From: a virus | IMG/VR virus record: IMGVR_UViG_3300036851_000591 | Coordinates: 1-37,289 of that record | Strand: one strand, 5' to 3' | Length of the DNA stretch: 37,289 bases | In this document: in pieces, positions 1-6,608 of the stretch | Position numbering within the stretch: the stretch's first letter is position 1 | How the letters are laid out: each line of letters opens with the position of its first letter | Notes under the pieces: generated by a model | What the model saw: the letters and a program-made list of their open reading frames with translations, nothing else | Database searches by the model: none | Told to the model about the DNA's origin: nothing | Position numbers and translations under genes: made by a program

Positions 1-1
1 G

Positions 2-391
2 TTTGTCTCCCGGAAGATGACGCAGATCGCTCAGATCCAAAAATACATTCGGCTGTGGACTGGACGTGTTCGCCACTTTACGCATCCGGTCTTCGCTAAC
101 GTTAAGGATGCGTTCAATAGTGCTGTTCAGGGCGGGGGCTCGGAAATGCTTCGTATCTCAATCTGCCGCATGGGACCACAGCTTCGCGCTCTAGATGCTT
201 GGATACTGCTTCAGATCCATGACCAAATTTTGGTTGAGGTTCCCGAAGGTCGTGTGAAGCAATGTGCTCGGATCATTCGACGTGAGATGGAAGATTTTCC
301 GCACTGGCTGGTGCCCACAAAAGTTGATATAAAGATTGGATACCGTTGGGGCCAATTACTTCCTCTTTCCGAGTGGAGCAAAGCAGCATGA
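2..391 (+). CDS. DNA polymerase family A, C-terminal end (partial)
   Basis: The reading frame is open from base 2, so this is the last ~130 residues of a gene that starts outside the window. It copies phage DNA. Visible family A landmarks are a segment resembling the palm helix after the fingers (VQGGGSEMLRISI, compare the IQGtaAD-type motif) and motif C as IHDQILVEVPE, where the HD pair carries a catalytic aspartate. Most family A enzymes read HDE here; this one reads HDQ. The end (IKIGYRWGQL) fits the usual polymerase C-terminus. The stop overlaps the ATG of the next gene as ATGA, so it is first in the visible replication operon. The internal ATG at 17 is not a start. Exonuclease and fingers domains are outside the window and cannot be judged. 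Confidence 0.88.
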   Translation, partial: FVSRKMTQIAQIQKYIRLWTGRVRHFTHPVFANVKDAFNSAVQGGGSEMLRISICRMGPQLRALDAWILLQIHDQILVEVPEGRVKQCARIIRREMEDFPHWLVPTKVDIKIGYRWGQLLPLSEWSKAA

Positions 392-849
392 AAGAGATTC
401 CGCTCTCAAAAGGATATGTAGCTATAGTAGATGATGAAGACTATGAGCGAGTCTCAAAGTACAAGTGGTGCGCTGTGAAGACAAAGAATTTTGTTTATGC
501 CGTTCGTAGTTATGAGCGTCACAAGTTGATTTACATGCATCGATTCATTCTGAATATTTCTGACAATAAAGACACAGATCACAGAGATGGTGATGGCTTG
601 AACAATCGCCGATTGAATATTCGAGCCAGCACTCGGAGTCAGAACAATTGCAACCGCCGAAAGCCTAGAAGCAATACTTCTGGATACAAAGGTGTCAGTT
701 GGAACAAGAAAGCTGATAAATGGAAGGTGACAATCGGATTACATAAACAGTCAATTCATCTAGGTATGTTCGCCAACCTCAAAGATGCTTCTCAGGCATA
801 CATCAAAGTCGCGAAGAAGTATCACGGTGAATTTGCGAGGATATCATGA
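388..849 (+). CDS. HNH endonuclease with AP2 DNA-binding domain
   Basis: Free-standing homing-type endonuclease of 153 aa. An N-terminal region precedes an HNH_3-like core at about residues 49-79: H51 in YMHRF, D64-H65 in TDHRDGDG, N72-N73 and N77 in LNIR. An AP2-like domain follows at about 95-150 (SGYKGVSWNKKADKW, then LGMFANLKDASQAY), which in this family binds DNA. I chose ATG 388 rather than the upstream in-frame ATG at 346, because 388 overlaps the polymerase stop as ATGA and has GGAG at 375-378. Its own stop overlaps the next gene the same way. The gene is visibly more AT-rich than its neighbours, which suggests later acquisition. Such genes often insert beside DNA polymerase genes. 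Confidence 0.93.
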   Translation: MKEIPLSKGYVAIVDDEDYERVSKYKWCAVKTKNFVYAVRSYERHKLIYMHRFILNISDNKDTDHRDGDGLNNRRLNIRASTRSQNNCNRRKPRSNTSGYKGVSWNKKADKWKVTIGLHKQSIHLGMFANLKDASQAYIKVAKKYHGEFARIS

Positions 850-1301
850 GTGAGAAGCCCGAAGGCAAAGTACCCTGGCCCAAAACCGAAGAGGAATTGT
901 TGGCCTATATTCGCGAGATGATAACGTGGCCGGATGGCGCAGCAGATATGGGAGAAGGTTATGGGCGCTGCGTCTATGCCATGTCCAATGCCGCATTGGC
1001 AACTTTCAACTACATCGCCGGAACGCTCGGCGTTACTGGATTCCAAGCTGGCTGTGCAGAGATGCAATTTCTGAGAGATAGTCGTCACATGGAACACGGC
1101 TTTATGATTCTGGATGCTGAAAATCTGCTCTATCCGCAGTACGATCTCCGAGGACGAGTAGAAGAATGGATTGAAAAGACTCGTCCGCATCTCAAGAAGG
1201 CTGCGCAAGAAAAGTTGGCAGAGAACCCTAACAATGTTCATCCTGACGTGCAATCCCGATGGGAAGAAATTGCGGCACTGCCTGATCCTGTTGAGACATG
1301 A
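846..1301 (+). CDS. Conserved phage hypothetical protein
   Basis: 151-aa soluble protein with no domain I can name. It contains an aromatic and alanine-rich stretch (AALATFNYIAGTLGVTGFQA) and a segment reading HGFMILDAENLLYPQYDLRG. From memory, closely similar patterns (ATFNY..LGVTGFQA and LYPQYD) occur in unannotated phage proteins near replication genes, so it is probably a conserved phage family. No signal peptide or membrane segment is visible. It starts with ATG overlapping the HNH stop (ATGA) and ends overlapping the DUF2493 gene in the same way, so it is translated within the early operon. Function unknown; location suggests a role in replication or nucleotide metabolism. Confidence 0.8.
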   Translation: MSEKPEGKVPWPKTEEELLAYIREMITWPDGAADMGEGYGRCVYAMSNAALATFNYIAGTLGVTGFQAGCAEMQFLRDSRHMEHGFMILDAENLLYPQYDLRGRVEEWIEKTRPHLKKAAQEKLAENPNNVHPDVQSRWEEIAALPDPVET

Positions 1302-1687
1302 TCATCATTATCTGCGGCAACCGGGACGCGGAATCCATCGATCTCTTCGAGCCCTATACCCGAGCGATCCACCGGCTCTATGACCGCCTGCTGAAAAACC
1401 GGGCGCCGCACCATCTCATTGTGATCGAAGGTGGGCAGCGCGGTGTGGATTTCATGGCGGGACGAGAAGCGGTACATCGCGGCTGTGGATGGGTTACCGT
1501 GCCAGCCAACTGGACTCGTTATGGCCTTGGTGCTGGCCCGCTCCGCAATGAGTGGATGTTGCAGCTCAACGTGTCGAAGATTTACGGCTTGCACCACGAT
1601 TGGACGAATTCGAAGGGGACCACCAACTGCCTGACCCGAGCGGAGAGTATGGGCATCCGCACGAAGAGGATTACGGTGAAGGTGTGA
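1298..1687 (+). CDS. DUF2493 / YspA-like SLOG-family protein
   Basis: 129-aa Rossmann-like protein. It opens with a short beta strand and glycine (MIIIICGNRD), the usual start of DUF2493 proteins. The family core is visible at about residues 43-88: IEGGQRGVDFMAGREA, then a value-rich strand (VTVPANW), then GAGPLRNEWML, matching the pattern H/EGG.rGaD..A..wA...g......a.W...G..AGP.RN..M. SLOG proteins are thought to bind or process nucleotide-derived ligands; in phages their role is not established. Start ATG 1298 overlaps the previous stop, and the end overlaps the GTG start of the VRR-NUC gene. Length is normal for the family. Confidence 0.87.
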   Translation: MIIIICGNRDAESIDLFEPYTRAIHRLYDRLLKNRAPHHLIVIEGGQRGVDFMAGREAVHRGCGWVTVPANWTRYGLGAGPLRNEWMLQLNVSKIYGLHHDWTNSKGTTNCLTRAESMGIRTKRITVKV

Positions 1688-2007
1688 GCATCCGAGAGAG
1701 CGGCATTCAGAAACAAGTGGCCGATGCAATCAAGGCGCGGTATCGAGAGCATGCCTGGGTCCGAGTTAAGCATGGAACAGCTTACGCCGTTGTTGGTGAT
1801 CCCGATTTGTATGGCTGTGTCTGGGGTCAAGCCTTTGGATTCGAAATCAAAAATGAGGACGGCGAACTAACCACAATCCAAACTTATCGCATTAAAGAGT
1901 TGAAGAAAGCTGGTGCTATTGCTGGCGGTGTCCAGACACCTATGGGAGCATTGTCGTTATTGGATCGTGGATTGGCGCATCTTGAGCGACCAGGGTTTGC
2001 ACCGTGA
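1684..2007 (+). CDS. VRR-NUC domain nuclease
   Basis: 107-aa PD-(D/E)XK nuclease of the small phage VRR-NUC type, expected to cut branched or structured DNA during replication or recombination. Catalytic-core signs: E5 in the first helix (IRESGIQKQV), GDPDLYG at 38-44 supplying D41, GFEIKNEDG at 52-60 supplying E54-x-K56, and Q66 in the following helix. I chose GTG 1684 because it forms a GTGA overlap with the previous stop, has AGAGGA upstream at 1664-1669, and gives the usual short VRR-NUC length; the open frame extends back to 1552 but that part reads as noise. The helicase gene downstream overlaps by GTGA. VRR-NUC and SNF2-type helicase pairs are common in phage replication modules. Confidence 0.9.
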   Translation: MSIRESGIQKQVADAIKARYREHAWVRVKHGTAYAVVGDPDLYGCVWGQAFGFEIKNEDGELTTIQTYRIKELKKAGAIAGGVQTPMGALSLLDRGLAHLERPGFAP

Positions 2008-3386
2008 TTGATAATGGTAGACCTCCTCGCCGCAGGTCGCAGCTCCGGGCGCTTCGCTGGATCAGAAAGCGCCAGGGAGTGGCGATGCTGGCCATGCCCA
2101 TGAGTTCTGGAAAGTCAAGAGTCGTTATTGACTACATTCAGACCGAGGACATTCGAACAGTTTTAATTCTGGCTCCCAAGTCCGTGATTGATGTGTGGCC
2201 TGAGCAGTTCGACAAGCACGCCGAACATCGAACCGACTACCTGGTACATCAGATGGGATACGGATCGGTGAAACAGCGCACTGAGGATGCCGATGCCTTC
2301 CTAGAAGCGGCCCAAAAATCCAATCAAACTTACATTGGCGTGATCAATTATCAGGCAGCATTCCGTGAACCCTTCCGTTCTTGGGCGCTTCAGCAGAGGT
2401 GGGATCTTGTAGTGCTGGATGAATCCCACCGGATCAAGTCACCGGGCGGGAAGCAGTCATGGTTTTGTAAGCGATTGACCGAACGCTCGACTGCTCGGCT
2501 CTGTCTCACGGGCACGCCGATGCCCCATAGCCCCCTCGACATCTATGCCCAATATCGATTTCTGGCGCCCGATACTTTTGGCACTCGGGTTGACGCATTC
2601 AAATTGGCATATTGTTATGTGGGAGGCTTCTCGGGTCGTCAGATTATCGGATGGCACAACCTTAAAGATCTCCGTCGCCGTTATAAGACCCTTGCGTTCG
2701 AATCCTCCGAAGCCGAACTGAAGCTGTTGCCTGAGCAGGACATCGTGCGTCACTGCGAGTTGGAGCCCAAGGCCCGCCAGCACTATGGTGAGTTGAAGAA
2801 GGAGTTCATCACCGCCACCGAACAAGGCATCGTCACCGCCGGCAATGCTCTGGTCAAACTGCTTCGCTTCCAACAGATCACCAGCGGCTTCTTTCAGCAC
2901 CAGGCGCATCCCAAAGCACCGAAAGTCATTGAAGATATCAGCCATGCGAAGAGCGATCTCCTAGCCGATATCCTGGAGGACTTTCATCCCGACGAACCGT
3001 TGGTGATCTTCTGCCGTTTCCATCCCGAGATGGACCGACTCCACACACTATGCCAGCGACTCAAGCGCCCTACCTACGAATTGTCCGGCCGGATCAACCA
3101 GCTCAAATATTGGCAAGCCGGTTTGCGTCCCATATTGATCACCCAAGTTCAATCAGGAGCCGAAGGAATCGATCTCACCCGCGCGCGATATGGGATCTGC
3201 TCTTCACTCGGCTTCTCCTTGGGCGATTATCGGCAGATTCGACGCCGGGTCAACCGTACCACCCAAACCCGCGCCGTAACCTGGATACATCTGGTCTGCC
3301 GCAATACGGTTGATCAAAAGGTCTATCGGGGATTCAAGAACCAGGAGGATGTCATTAACATGGTACTGAAGGAGGGCATCGAATGA
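2004..3386 (+). CDS. SNF2-type superfamily 2 helicase
   Basis: 460-aa ATP-dependent DNA translocase or helicase. Motif I (Walker A) is MSSGKSR at 33-39, motif II is DESH at 139-142, motif III is TGTPM at 169-173. In the second RecA-like domain motif V is QSGAEGIDL at 383-391 and motif VI is QIRRRVNRTTQ at 411-421, the SNF2-like form of Q..gR..R..Q. The length and the compact spacing fit the small phage SNF2/DEXH proteins linked to replication. It starts with GTG 2004 overlapping the VRR-NUC stop, and ends in ATGA overlap with the next small gene. It probably works with the neighbouring polymerase and VRR-NUC nuclease in DNA replication or recombination. Confidence 0.93.
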   Translation: MIDNGRPPRRRSQLRALRWIRKRQGVAMLAMPMSSGKSRVVIDYIQTEDIRTVLILAPKSVIDVWPEQFDKHAEHRTDYLVHQMGYGSVKQRTEDADAFLEAAQKSNQTYIGVINYQAAFREPFRSWALQQRWDLVVLDESHRIKSPGGKQSWFCKRLTERSTARLCLTGTPMPHSPLDIYAQYRFLAPDTFGTRVDAFKLAYCYVGGFSGRQIIGWHNLKDLRRRYKTLAFESSEAELKLLPEQDIVRHCELEPKARQHYGELKKEFITATEQGIVTAGNALVKLLRFQQITSGFFQHQAHPKAPKVIEDISHAKSDLLADILEDFHPDEPLVIFCRFHPEMDRLHTLCQRLKRPTYELSGRINQLKYWQAGLRPILITQVQSGAEGIDLTRARYGICSSLGFSLGDYRQIRRRVNRTTQTRAVTWIHLVCRNTVDQKVYRGFKNQEDVINMVLKEGIE

Positions 3387-3604
3387 AGATCATCGACGGT
3401 GAAGCTCGCCCCCGCGAATGGGCCAATGGGCACATCTATTACTCTGAAAAGTTTGAATATGTGGATGGACGCCAACTTGATGCTCTAGACGATTATCTCA
3501 CGACCCATGCAGCGGGATATGGTGAGATTATGACATGGACCTTTGCGATATTATCCGAAGGATACTTTCTCGGTTATCTCCCTCGAAATAAGATACATCA
3601 ATGA
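3383..3604 (+). CDS. Small hypothetical protein
   Basis: 73 aa, acidic and aromatic (GHIYYSEKFEYVDG), with no recognised domain, signal peptide or membrane segment. I do not recognise it. It is accepted as real because its ATG overlaps the helicase stop as ATGA and its stop (3602-3604) overlaps the next ATG in the same way, continuing the unbroken chain of coupled genes. Function unknown; it belongs to the early operon. Confidence 0.7.
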   Translation: MKIIDGEARPREWANGHIYYSEKFEYVDGRQLDALDDYLTTHAAGYGEIMTWTFAILSEGYFLGYLPRNKIHQ

Positions 3605-3846
3605 GTGAAGTTAAAGCTTTAATCGTAGCGGCGACAATGGCACAAGCTAGCGCCGCCGCACACCATGAACAGCTCCGACCCGGAGAGTGGAAATATTTAG
3701 ATGATCCAATTCAGACAATGGGTTTACGTCCCAGAGATGGACTGAAGTTGATCGTCAACGAGGGAGTATGGCTGCCAGATCGTAGTTATGAAATTATTGA
3801 TCGTTTGGAGTCTGTTGGATTCAAGACCGAAAGGATCTATCTATGA
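3601..3846 (+). CDS. Small hypothetical protein
   Basis: 81 aa with no recognised domain. An Ala-rich N-terminal helix (VKALIVAATMAQASAAAHH) is followed by a mixed region (LRPRDGLKLIVNEGVWLPD). The helix is too polar to call a membrane segment. ATGA overlaps at both ends tie it to the neighbouring genes. Function unknown. Confidence 0.68.
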   Translation: MSEVKALIVAATMAQASAAAHHEQLRPGEWKYLDDPIQTMGLRPRDGLKLIVNEGVWLPDRSYEIIDRLESVGFKTERIYL

Positions 3847-4058
3847 ATCGCAAAGAAGCCTTCCAAGAAATCGCCCGCGCTGGCCATGCACTTGCCGAGT
3901 TGTGCGACAAGCAGAAGGATACTGTGGCATGGTGGACCGACTTCGGCACGGAGTTTCAGAGGCTGGGCATCGCTGTGGAGAGTGCGCGACCGAAGGACAA
4001 TCTCATGCGCGCCGCTCAAACAGCCATGAAGAAGACCCGTGCTGACGCCGTCTCCTGA
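3843..4058 (+). CDS. Small hypothetical protein
   Basis: 71 aa, probably helical and soluble: a first helix (RKEAFQEIARAGHALAEL) with a single Cys after it, then AWWTDFGTEFQRLG and a basic C-terminus. No family recognised. The ATG overlaps the previous stop as ATGA. Its stop lies 20 nt inside the following gene. Function unknown. Confidence 0.68.
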   Translation: MNRKEAFQEIARAGHALAELCDKQKDTVAWWTDFGTEFQRLGIAVESARPKDNLMRAAQTAMKKTRADAVS

Positions 4059-4314
4059 GCACCAACGCTTCTTGGAGCACATCGGTCGAACCTTTTATGC
4101 CGAAAGCACCAAGATTATTCCTGATGAGGAATTGACATTGCGAGTCTTCATCACCCGAAAGACCATGCATCAGATCTTCACCGGCAAATGGCTGGCAAAA
4201 TATCCTATTACGGTGCGGATAGTTCCCAAGGAGAAACCACCGCAGCTTGTGAATCTGAGTCAGCGCGAGGAACCAATGTTCGTGTCCGTCGTCCCGAAAG
4301 GAAAGGCAAGCTGA
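4039..4314 (+). CDS. Small hypothetical protein, last of the plus-strand operon
   Basis: 91 aa, no recognised domain. The only usable start in frame is GTG 4039, which overlaps the previous gene by 20 nt; the next methionine is about residue 43. Codons look natural and the middle (TFYAESTKIIPDEELTLRVF and TGKWLAKYPITVRIV) reads like a real alpha/beta protein. The last 107 bp lie antisense to the end of the minus-strand spanin-like gene, so the two operons run into each other here. Function unknown. Confidence 0.6.
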   Translation: MLTPSPEHQRFLEHIGRTFYAESTKIIPDEELTLRVFITRKTMHQIFTGKWLAKYPITVRIVPKEKPPQLVNLSQREEPMFVSVVPKGKAS

Positions 4315-4936
4315 TCGGAATGCCGCCTGTCATCTGGATACCCGCGTGAACCTTTCCGCCGGCAGAGACACCGACGCCTGGACCTACTATGAGTTTGGGA
4401 CACGGTCCTTTCGTGATCAGATACGAGCACTCGTCCTCGATGATCTCGACCAAGCGACTGATAGTGACGCTATCGACTCGGAGTTGCGCGAGCAGACCAC
4501 CAGCCGCGCGCTTCCATTCGTCCCGATCCCGCCGCATGCTGTCCCGTCCCGACCGAAGACGATTGATGCGGAGGGTATCCGCTATGTGCCGCTGTTCCTG
4601 CTGTCGGTCGATCTCCAGGAGCAGGCGATTGCTGTCGCGTACTTCCGGCAGCGCCCGCAATTGCTGGCGAAGATTCGTGATCGTTTGGCTCGCGAGATTG
4701 CTTATCAATTCACCAGCGCGTTCTTCGGCACTGTCACGCGCATAAATCGTGTCCCGACTGCTACTAAGTTGGCTCAGGCTGTCAAAGCGATGCGTCCAGA
4801 CCGCTAGGCTCTCGGCATGGACTCTTCGAAGCTCCTTGGCCTCCTGTCGATCTCGCCCGTCTGGCGATCTGGCCAGAAACAGGAAGATCGCCACGACCGC
4901 GCATCCTAAGACAATGAACCATAACGATTTAGACAC
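4208..4936 (-). CDS. Spanin-like protein (TM, coiled coil, Gly-rich end)
   Basis: 242 aa. A short N-terminus leads to one membrane segment at about 5-21 (LWFIVLGCAVVAIFLFLA), then a long polar helical region rich in Arg, Glu, Ser and Gln (about 30-150), then a Gly-rich beta segment (VGPGVGVSAGGKVHAGI) and a low-complexity tail. A single N-terminal TM, periplasmic coiled coil and position after an endolysin fit an inner-membrane Rz-like spanin; the Gly-rich hairpin resembles the end of some phage Rz-like proteins. Start is GTG 4936, with AGGAGG in 4941-4946, only 4 nt away. It is the last gene of the late operon. The final ~30 residues read like read-through into the antisense strand of the opposing gene. 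No separate outer-membrane lipoprotein was found. Confidence 0.62.
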   Translation of the reverse strand: MSKSLWFIVLGCAVVAIFLFLARSPDGRDRQEAKELRRVHAESLAVWTHRFDSLSQLSSSRDTIYARDSAEERAGELISNLASQTITNLRQQLRALPEVRDSNRLLLEIDRQQEQRHIADTLRINRLRSGRDSMRRDRDEWKRAAGGLLAQLRVDSVTISRLVEIIEDECSYLITKGPCPKLIVGPGVGVSAGGKVHAGIQMTGGIPISLPFLSGRRTRTLVPRADSDSQAAVVSPWELSAP

Positions 4937-4940
4937 TTGG

Positions 4941-4946
4941 CCTCCT
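4941..4946 (-). promoter_or_regulatory. Ribosome binding site for the spanin-like gene
   Basis: Perfect AGGAGG on the minus strand, 4 nt before the GTG at 4936. It supports this start and independent translation of the gene, which is separated from the endolysin by 132 bp instead of being coupled by overlap. Confidence 0.6.
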
Positions 4947-4949
4947 AAA

Positions 4950-4968
4950 AGGGTCGAAAAACAACCCT
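4950..4968 (-). terminator. Weak terminator-like hairpin before the spanin-like gene
   Basis: On the minus strand, a 7-bp stem (AGGGTTG with CGACCCT, one G-T wobble) closes a loop of five T, and the 3' arm runs into TTTT. The T run is short and the stem has limited GC, so termination would be partial at best. It lies between the endolysin stop and the spanin-like gene's ribosome binding site and could lower readthrough into that gene. Confidence 0.3.
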
Positions 4969-5020
4969 AGCTGGAAGTCGTCCGAGCAGGAGATCGTGTC
5001 TCTGGCGGGCTCCCAGGAAG

Positions 5021-5038
5021 CCGCTGGAGCCTCAGCGG
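5021..5038 (-). other. GC-rich hairpin in the endolysin-spanin gap
   Basis: Perfect 6-bp inverted repeat CCGCTG / CAGCGG with a 6-nt loop, in the 132-bp gap after the endolysin. No T run follows, so it is not a terminator by itself. Together with the hairpin at 4950-4968 it makes this gap structured, unlike nearly all other junctions in the late operon. Confidence 0.35.
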
Positions 5039-5068
5039 GGCAGGTATCGTCATGGTCATGTCTCTAAG

Positions 5069-5452
5069 TTAAGGATCGTCAATTTCAAAGTGACCATAGT
5101 CGCGGTTGCGCTCATCGGTGGTGGAACTGTTCTGATTCCAGTCTCCGCCCCATCGTAATCGCACTCCAGCGATGTGAGCGACAGCGCGCATCACACCTGC
5201 CAGTACACAAAACATTTCAGTGTCGTTCCAATTCACCGGCCAAGGAGCGAGATCGACGGCCTTGCCTTCCAAGTGCTTAGATTTCATTGTCCAACTCTTA
5301 CCCCGAGCGACATTGATTTTCTGCTCTTCGATGGTCCGCACACCATCGAGCACCTTGAAGTCCATGATTTCAATTGCCGCTTCGCAGACCAACACCAGTC
5401 GGCCATCGACGCCTTCCAGATTGGCCCTACTTTCCGCTCCGAACACCGGCAT
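5069..5452 (-). CDS. Endolysin, M15 L-alanyl-D-glutamate peptidase type
   Basis: 127-aa zinc peptidase that cuts peptidoglycan stem peptides during lysis. Zinc ligands and catalytic residue are all present: H60 and D67 in SKHLEGKAVD, D118 and H121 in DYGHFEI, with WGGDW at 101-105. The spacing H-x6-D and D-x2-H is the same as in the T5 endolysin (His66, Asp73, Asp130, His133), and the length is close to that enzyme. The frame could open one codon earlier at GTG 5455; ATG 5452 is preferred because GGAG at 5460-5463 is then 7 nt away. It has no cell-wall-binding domain and no signal peptide, so it needs a holin. It overlaps the upstream two-TM gene by 26 nt. Confidence 0.93.
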   Translation of the reverse strand: MPVFGAESRANLEGVDGRLVLVCEAAIEIMDFKVLDGVRTIEEQKINVARGKSWTMKSKHLEGKAVDLAPWPVNWNDTEMFCVLAGVMRAVAHIAGVRLRWGGDWNQNSSTTDERNRDYGHFEIDDP

Positions 5453-5948
5453 CACCCGTCTCCACGTTGATGTCCACCTGCTCGGGCTGCGGGATTACTA
5501 CAGCAGACCGTTCTTTCGTTAGAGAACCGTTGGCGGCAATACGAGCAGCTTCCTGACCTTTGGCCTTGGCCTCTTCGATCTTTGCTTTGGACTCGCCGTG
5601 TTCGCGGGAGGAATAGCGATCTACGGCCTGTCCTGCCACATTGGCTCCGATGGCGATGCCGATTAGCGTGATGAGCGCATTAGCTAGTGCCAAGGCATTG
5701 TTGCGGTCGCTGGTCTCTGTGGTCTGCGCCCCGGCGCGAACAGCGGCGGCAGCTTCCAGGACGGCCTTGGTGGTATCGTTCTGCACCATCTGCACCGCCG
5801 TGTTGAATGCGCGTGCCGCATCGTTATTGAGAAACATATACATCGAAGTCGCTAGAAGGCCGAGGCAGACGATGCCGAAAACGATGATGATTGCCAATGA
5901 CCGCAGCGACTGCATCGATGTCTTGTTGATCCACTCGGAAAAGGTCAT
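5427..5948 (-). CDS. Two-TM membrane protein of the lysis cassette
   Basis: 173 aa. TM1 at about 16-40 (SLAIIIVFGIVCLGLLATSM), an amphipathic Ala-rich segment (41-80), TM2 at about 84-109 (ALANALITLIGIAIGANVAG), then an Ala, Lys and Glu-rich hydrophilic tail that may form a coiled coil, ending in a polar region. Two TM segments directly before an endolysin make a holin or antiholin role plausible, but it is longer than typical class II holins and I do not recognise the family. ATG 5948 overlaps the stop of the receiver-domain gene as ATGA, so the two are translationally coupled. Confidence 0.75.
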   Translation of the reverse strand: MTFSEWINKTSMQSLRSLAIIIVFGIVCLGLLATSMYMFLNNDAARAFNTAVQMVQNDTTKAVLEAAAAVRAGAQTTETSDRNNALALANALITLIGIAIGANVAGQAVDRYSSREHGESKAKIEEAKAKGQEAARIAANGSLTKERSAVVIPQPEQVDINVETGDAGVRSGK

Positions 5949-6307
5949 GCTGCCTCCAGCAACTCGTGCAGCGCCGTGGTATATTGCTCGATGGTGAACG
6001 GCTTCAATAAAAATCGATAATGCTCCGAGATTTTCCGTCGTTCAATTAATTGTTCCTGCGGCGTGCCGGAGATCAGGAGAATGCGAATTTTGGGACATTG
6101 CATGTGCAGAAAGCGCAACAGTGGCATCAACTCTTCCGGCAGACCGACATCGGCGACCAGAATATCAATCTCGCAGTTCTGCAACACTTCCAGTGCCTCA
6201 TGCACGGTGGGAACCGACGCCGTCAACTCATAACCGATAGTCACCGTCATTTTATTCAAGACTCGTCGCATCATCGGAGAATCTTCCAAGACCAGCACAT
6301 TAGCCAC
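5945..6307 (-). CDS. Stand-alone CheY-like response-regulator receiver
   Basis: 120-aa single receiver domain with no output domain. The phosphorylation apparatus is intact: acidic pair E8-D9 in LVLEDS, phosphoacceptor D53 in LVADVGLPE, S80 (with T82) in LLISGTP, and K102 in FLLKPF, spaced as in CheY (D12-D13, D57, T87, K109). The hydrophobic strand pattern of the (beta-alpha)5 fold is clear. Start is GTG 6307 with a strong GGGAGGGGG just upstream; it overlaps the preceding gene by 8 nt and the following gene by 4 nt, so it is fully built into the lysis operon. It could accept phosphate from a host histidine kinase and act on a membrane partner, on lysis timing, or on host chemotaxis; none of these is shown by sequence. 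No kinase gene lies in the window. Confidence 0.92.
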   Translation of the reverse strand: MANVLVLEDSPMMRRVLNKMTVTIGYELTASVPTVHEALEVLQNCEIDILVADVGLPEELMPLLRFLHMQCPKIRILLISGTPQEQLIERRKISEHYRFLLKPFTIEQYTTALHELLEAA

Positions 6308-6608
6308 CGCCCCCTCCCTCTCGCTTTTGTCGCCGCCGATTCACCTGTTCCCAAGCGGCATCCCGCGACTGGCGTAAGTGAATATTTTCAGCATCGCGCT
6401 CGGCCAGCAGCCGGCGATAGCGTTCATTGTCCGCCCGCAAGTCATCGTTCATATCCTCCAATCGCTTCCACTGTGCGGCAATGCGACCCTGCTCGGTCTC
6501 CCGTCCACTGATACGGCCCTGCGTCAGCGCTTGGATCACTTTGGCCAGCGCGCCGAGGACGGCGACAATGCCGCCGGTCCAGGCAATAATGTCGAAGGCG
6601 GGATTCAT
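6300..6608 (-). CDS. Small TM plus coiled-coil protein, holin-like
   Basis: 102 aa. One membrane segment at about 5-28 (FDIIAWTGGIVAVLGALAKV), then a charged coiled-coil region at about 40-80 (LRADNERYRRLLAERDAE), ending in a basic stretch and a run of five glycines. This shape recurs among small phage lysis proteins (holin-like or Rz-like), but I cannot name the family. ATG 6608 overlaps the previous stop as ATGA; its end overlaps the receiver gene by 8 nt. The membrane anchor and long polar helix make it a candidate partner for the receiver or for the spanin-like protein. Confidence 0.72.
   Translation of the reverse strand: MNPAFDIIAWTGGIVAVLGALAKVIQALTQGRISGRETEQGRIAAQWKRLEDMNDDLRADNERYRRLLAERDAENIHLRQSRDAAWEQVNRRRQKREGGGGG

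Noticed and set aside
3383-4314. Anti-CRISPR or anti-defence assignment for the four small early proteins
   Set aside because: Small size and location are suggestive only; no motif supports such a role.
4346-4807. 153-codon plus-strand open frame
   Set aside because: Antisense to the spanin-like gene, which has a TM, coiled coil and perfect ribosome site; unlike 4039-4314 its translation does not read as a protein.
4967-5059. 30-codon minus-strand frame in the endolysin-spanin gap, considered as an outer spanin
   Set aside because: No signal peptide or lipobox Cys, and a Pro/Arg/Thr-rich composition.
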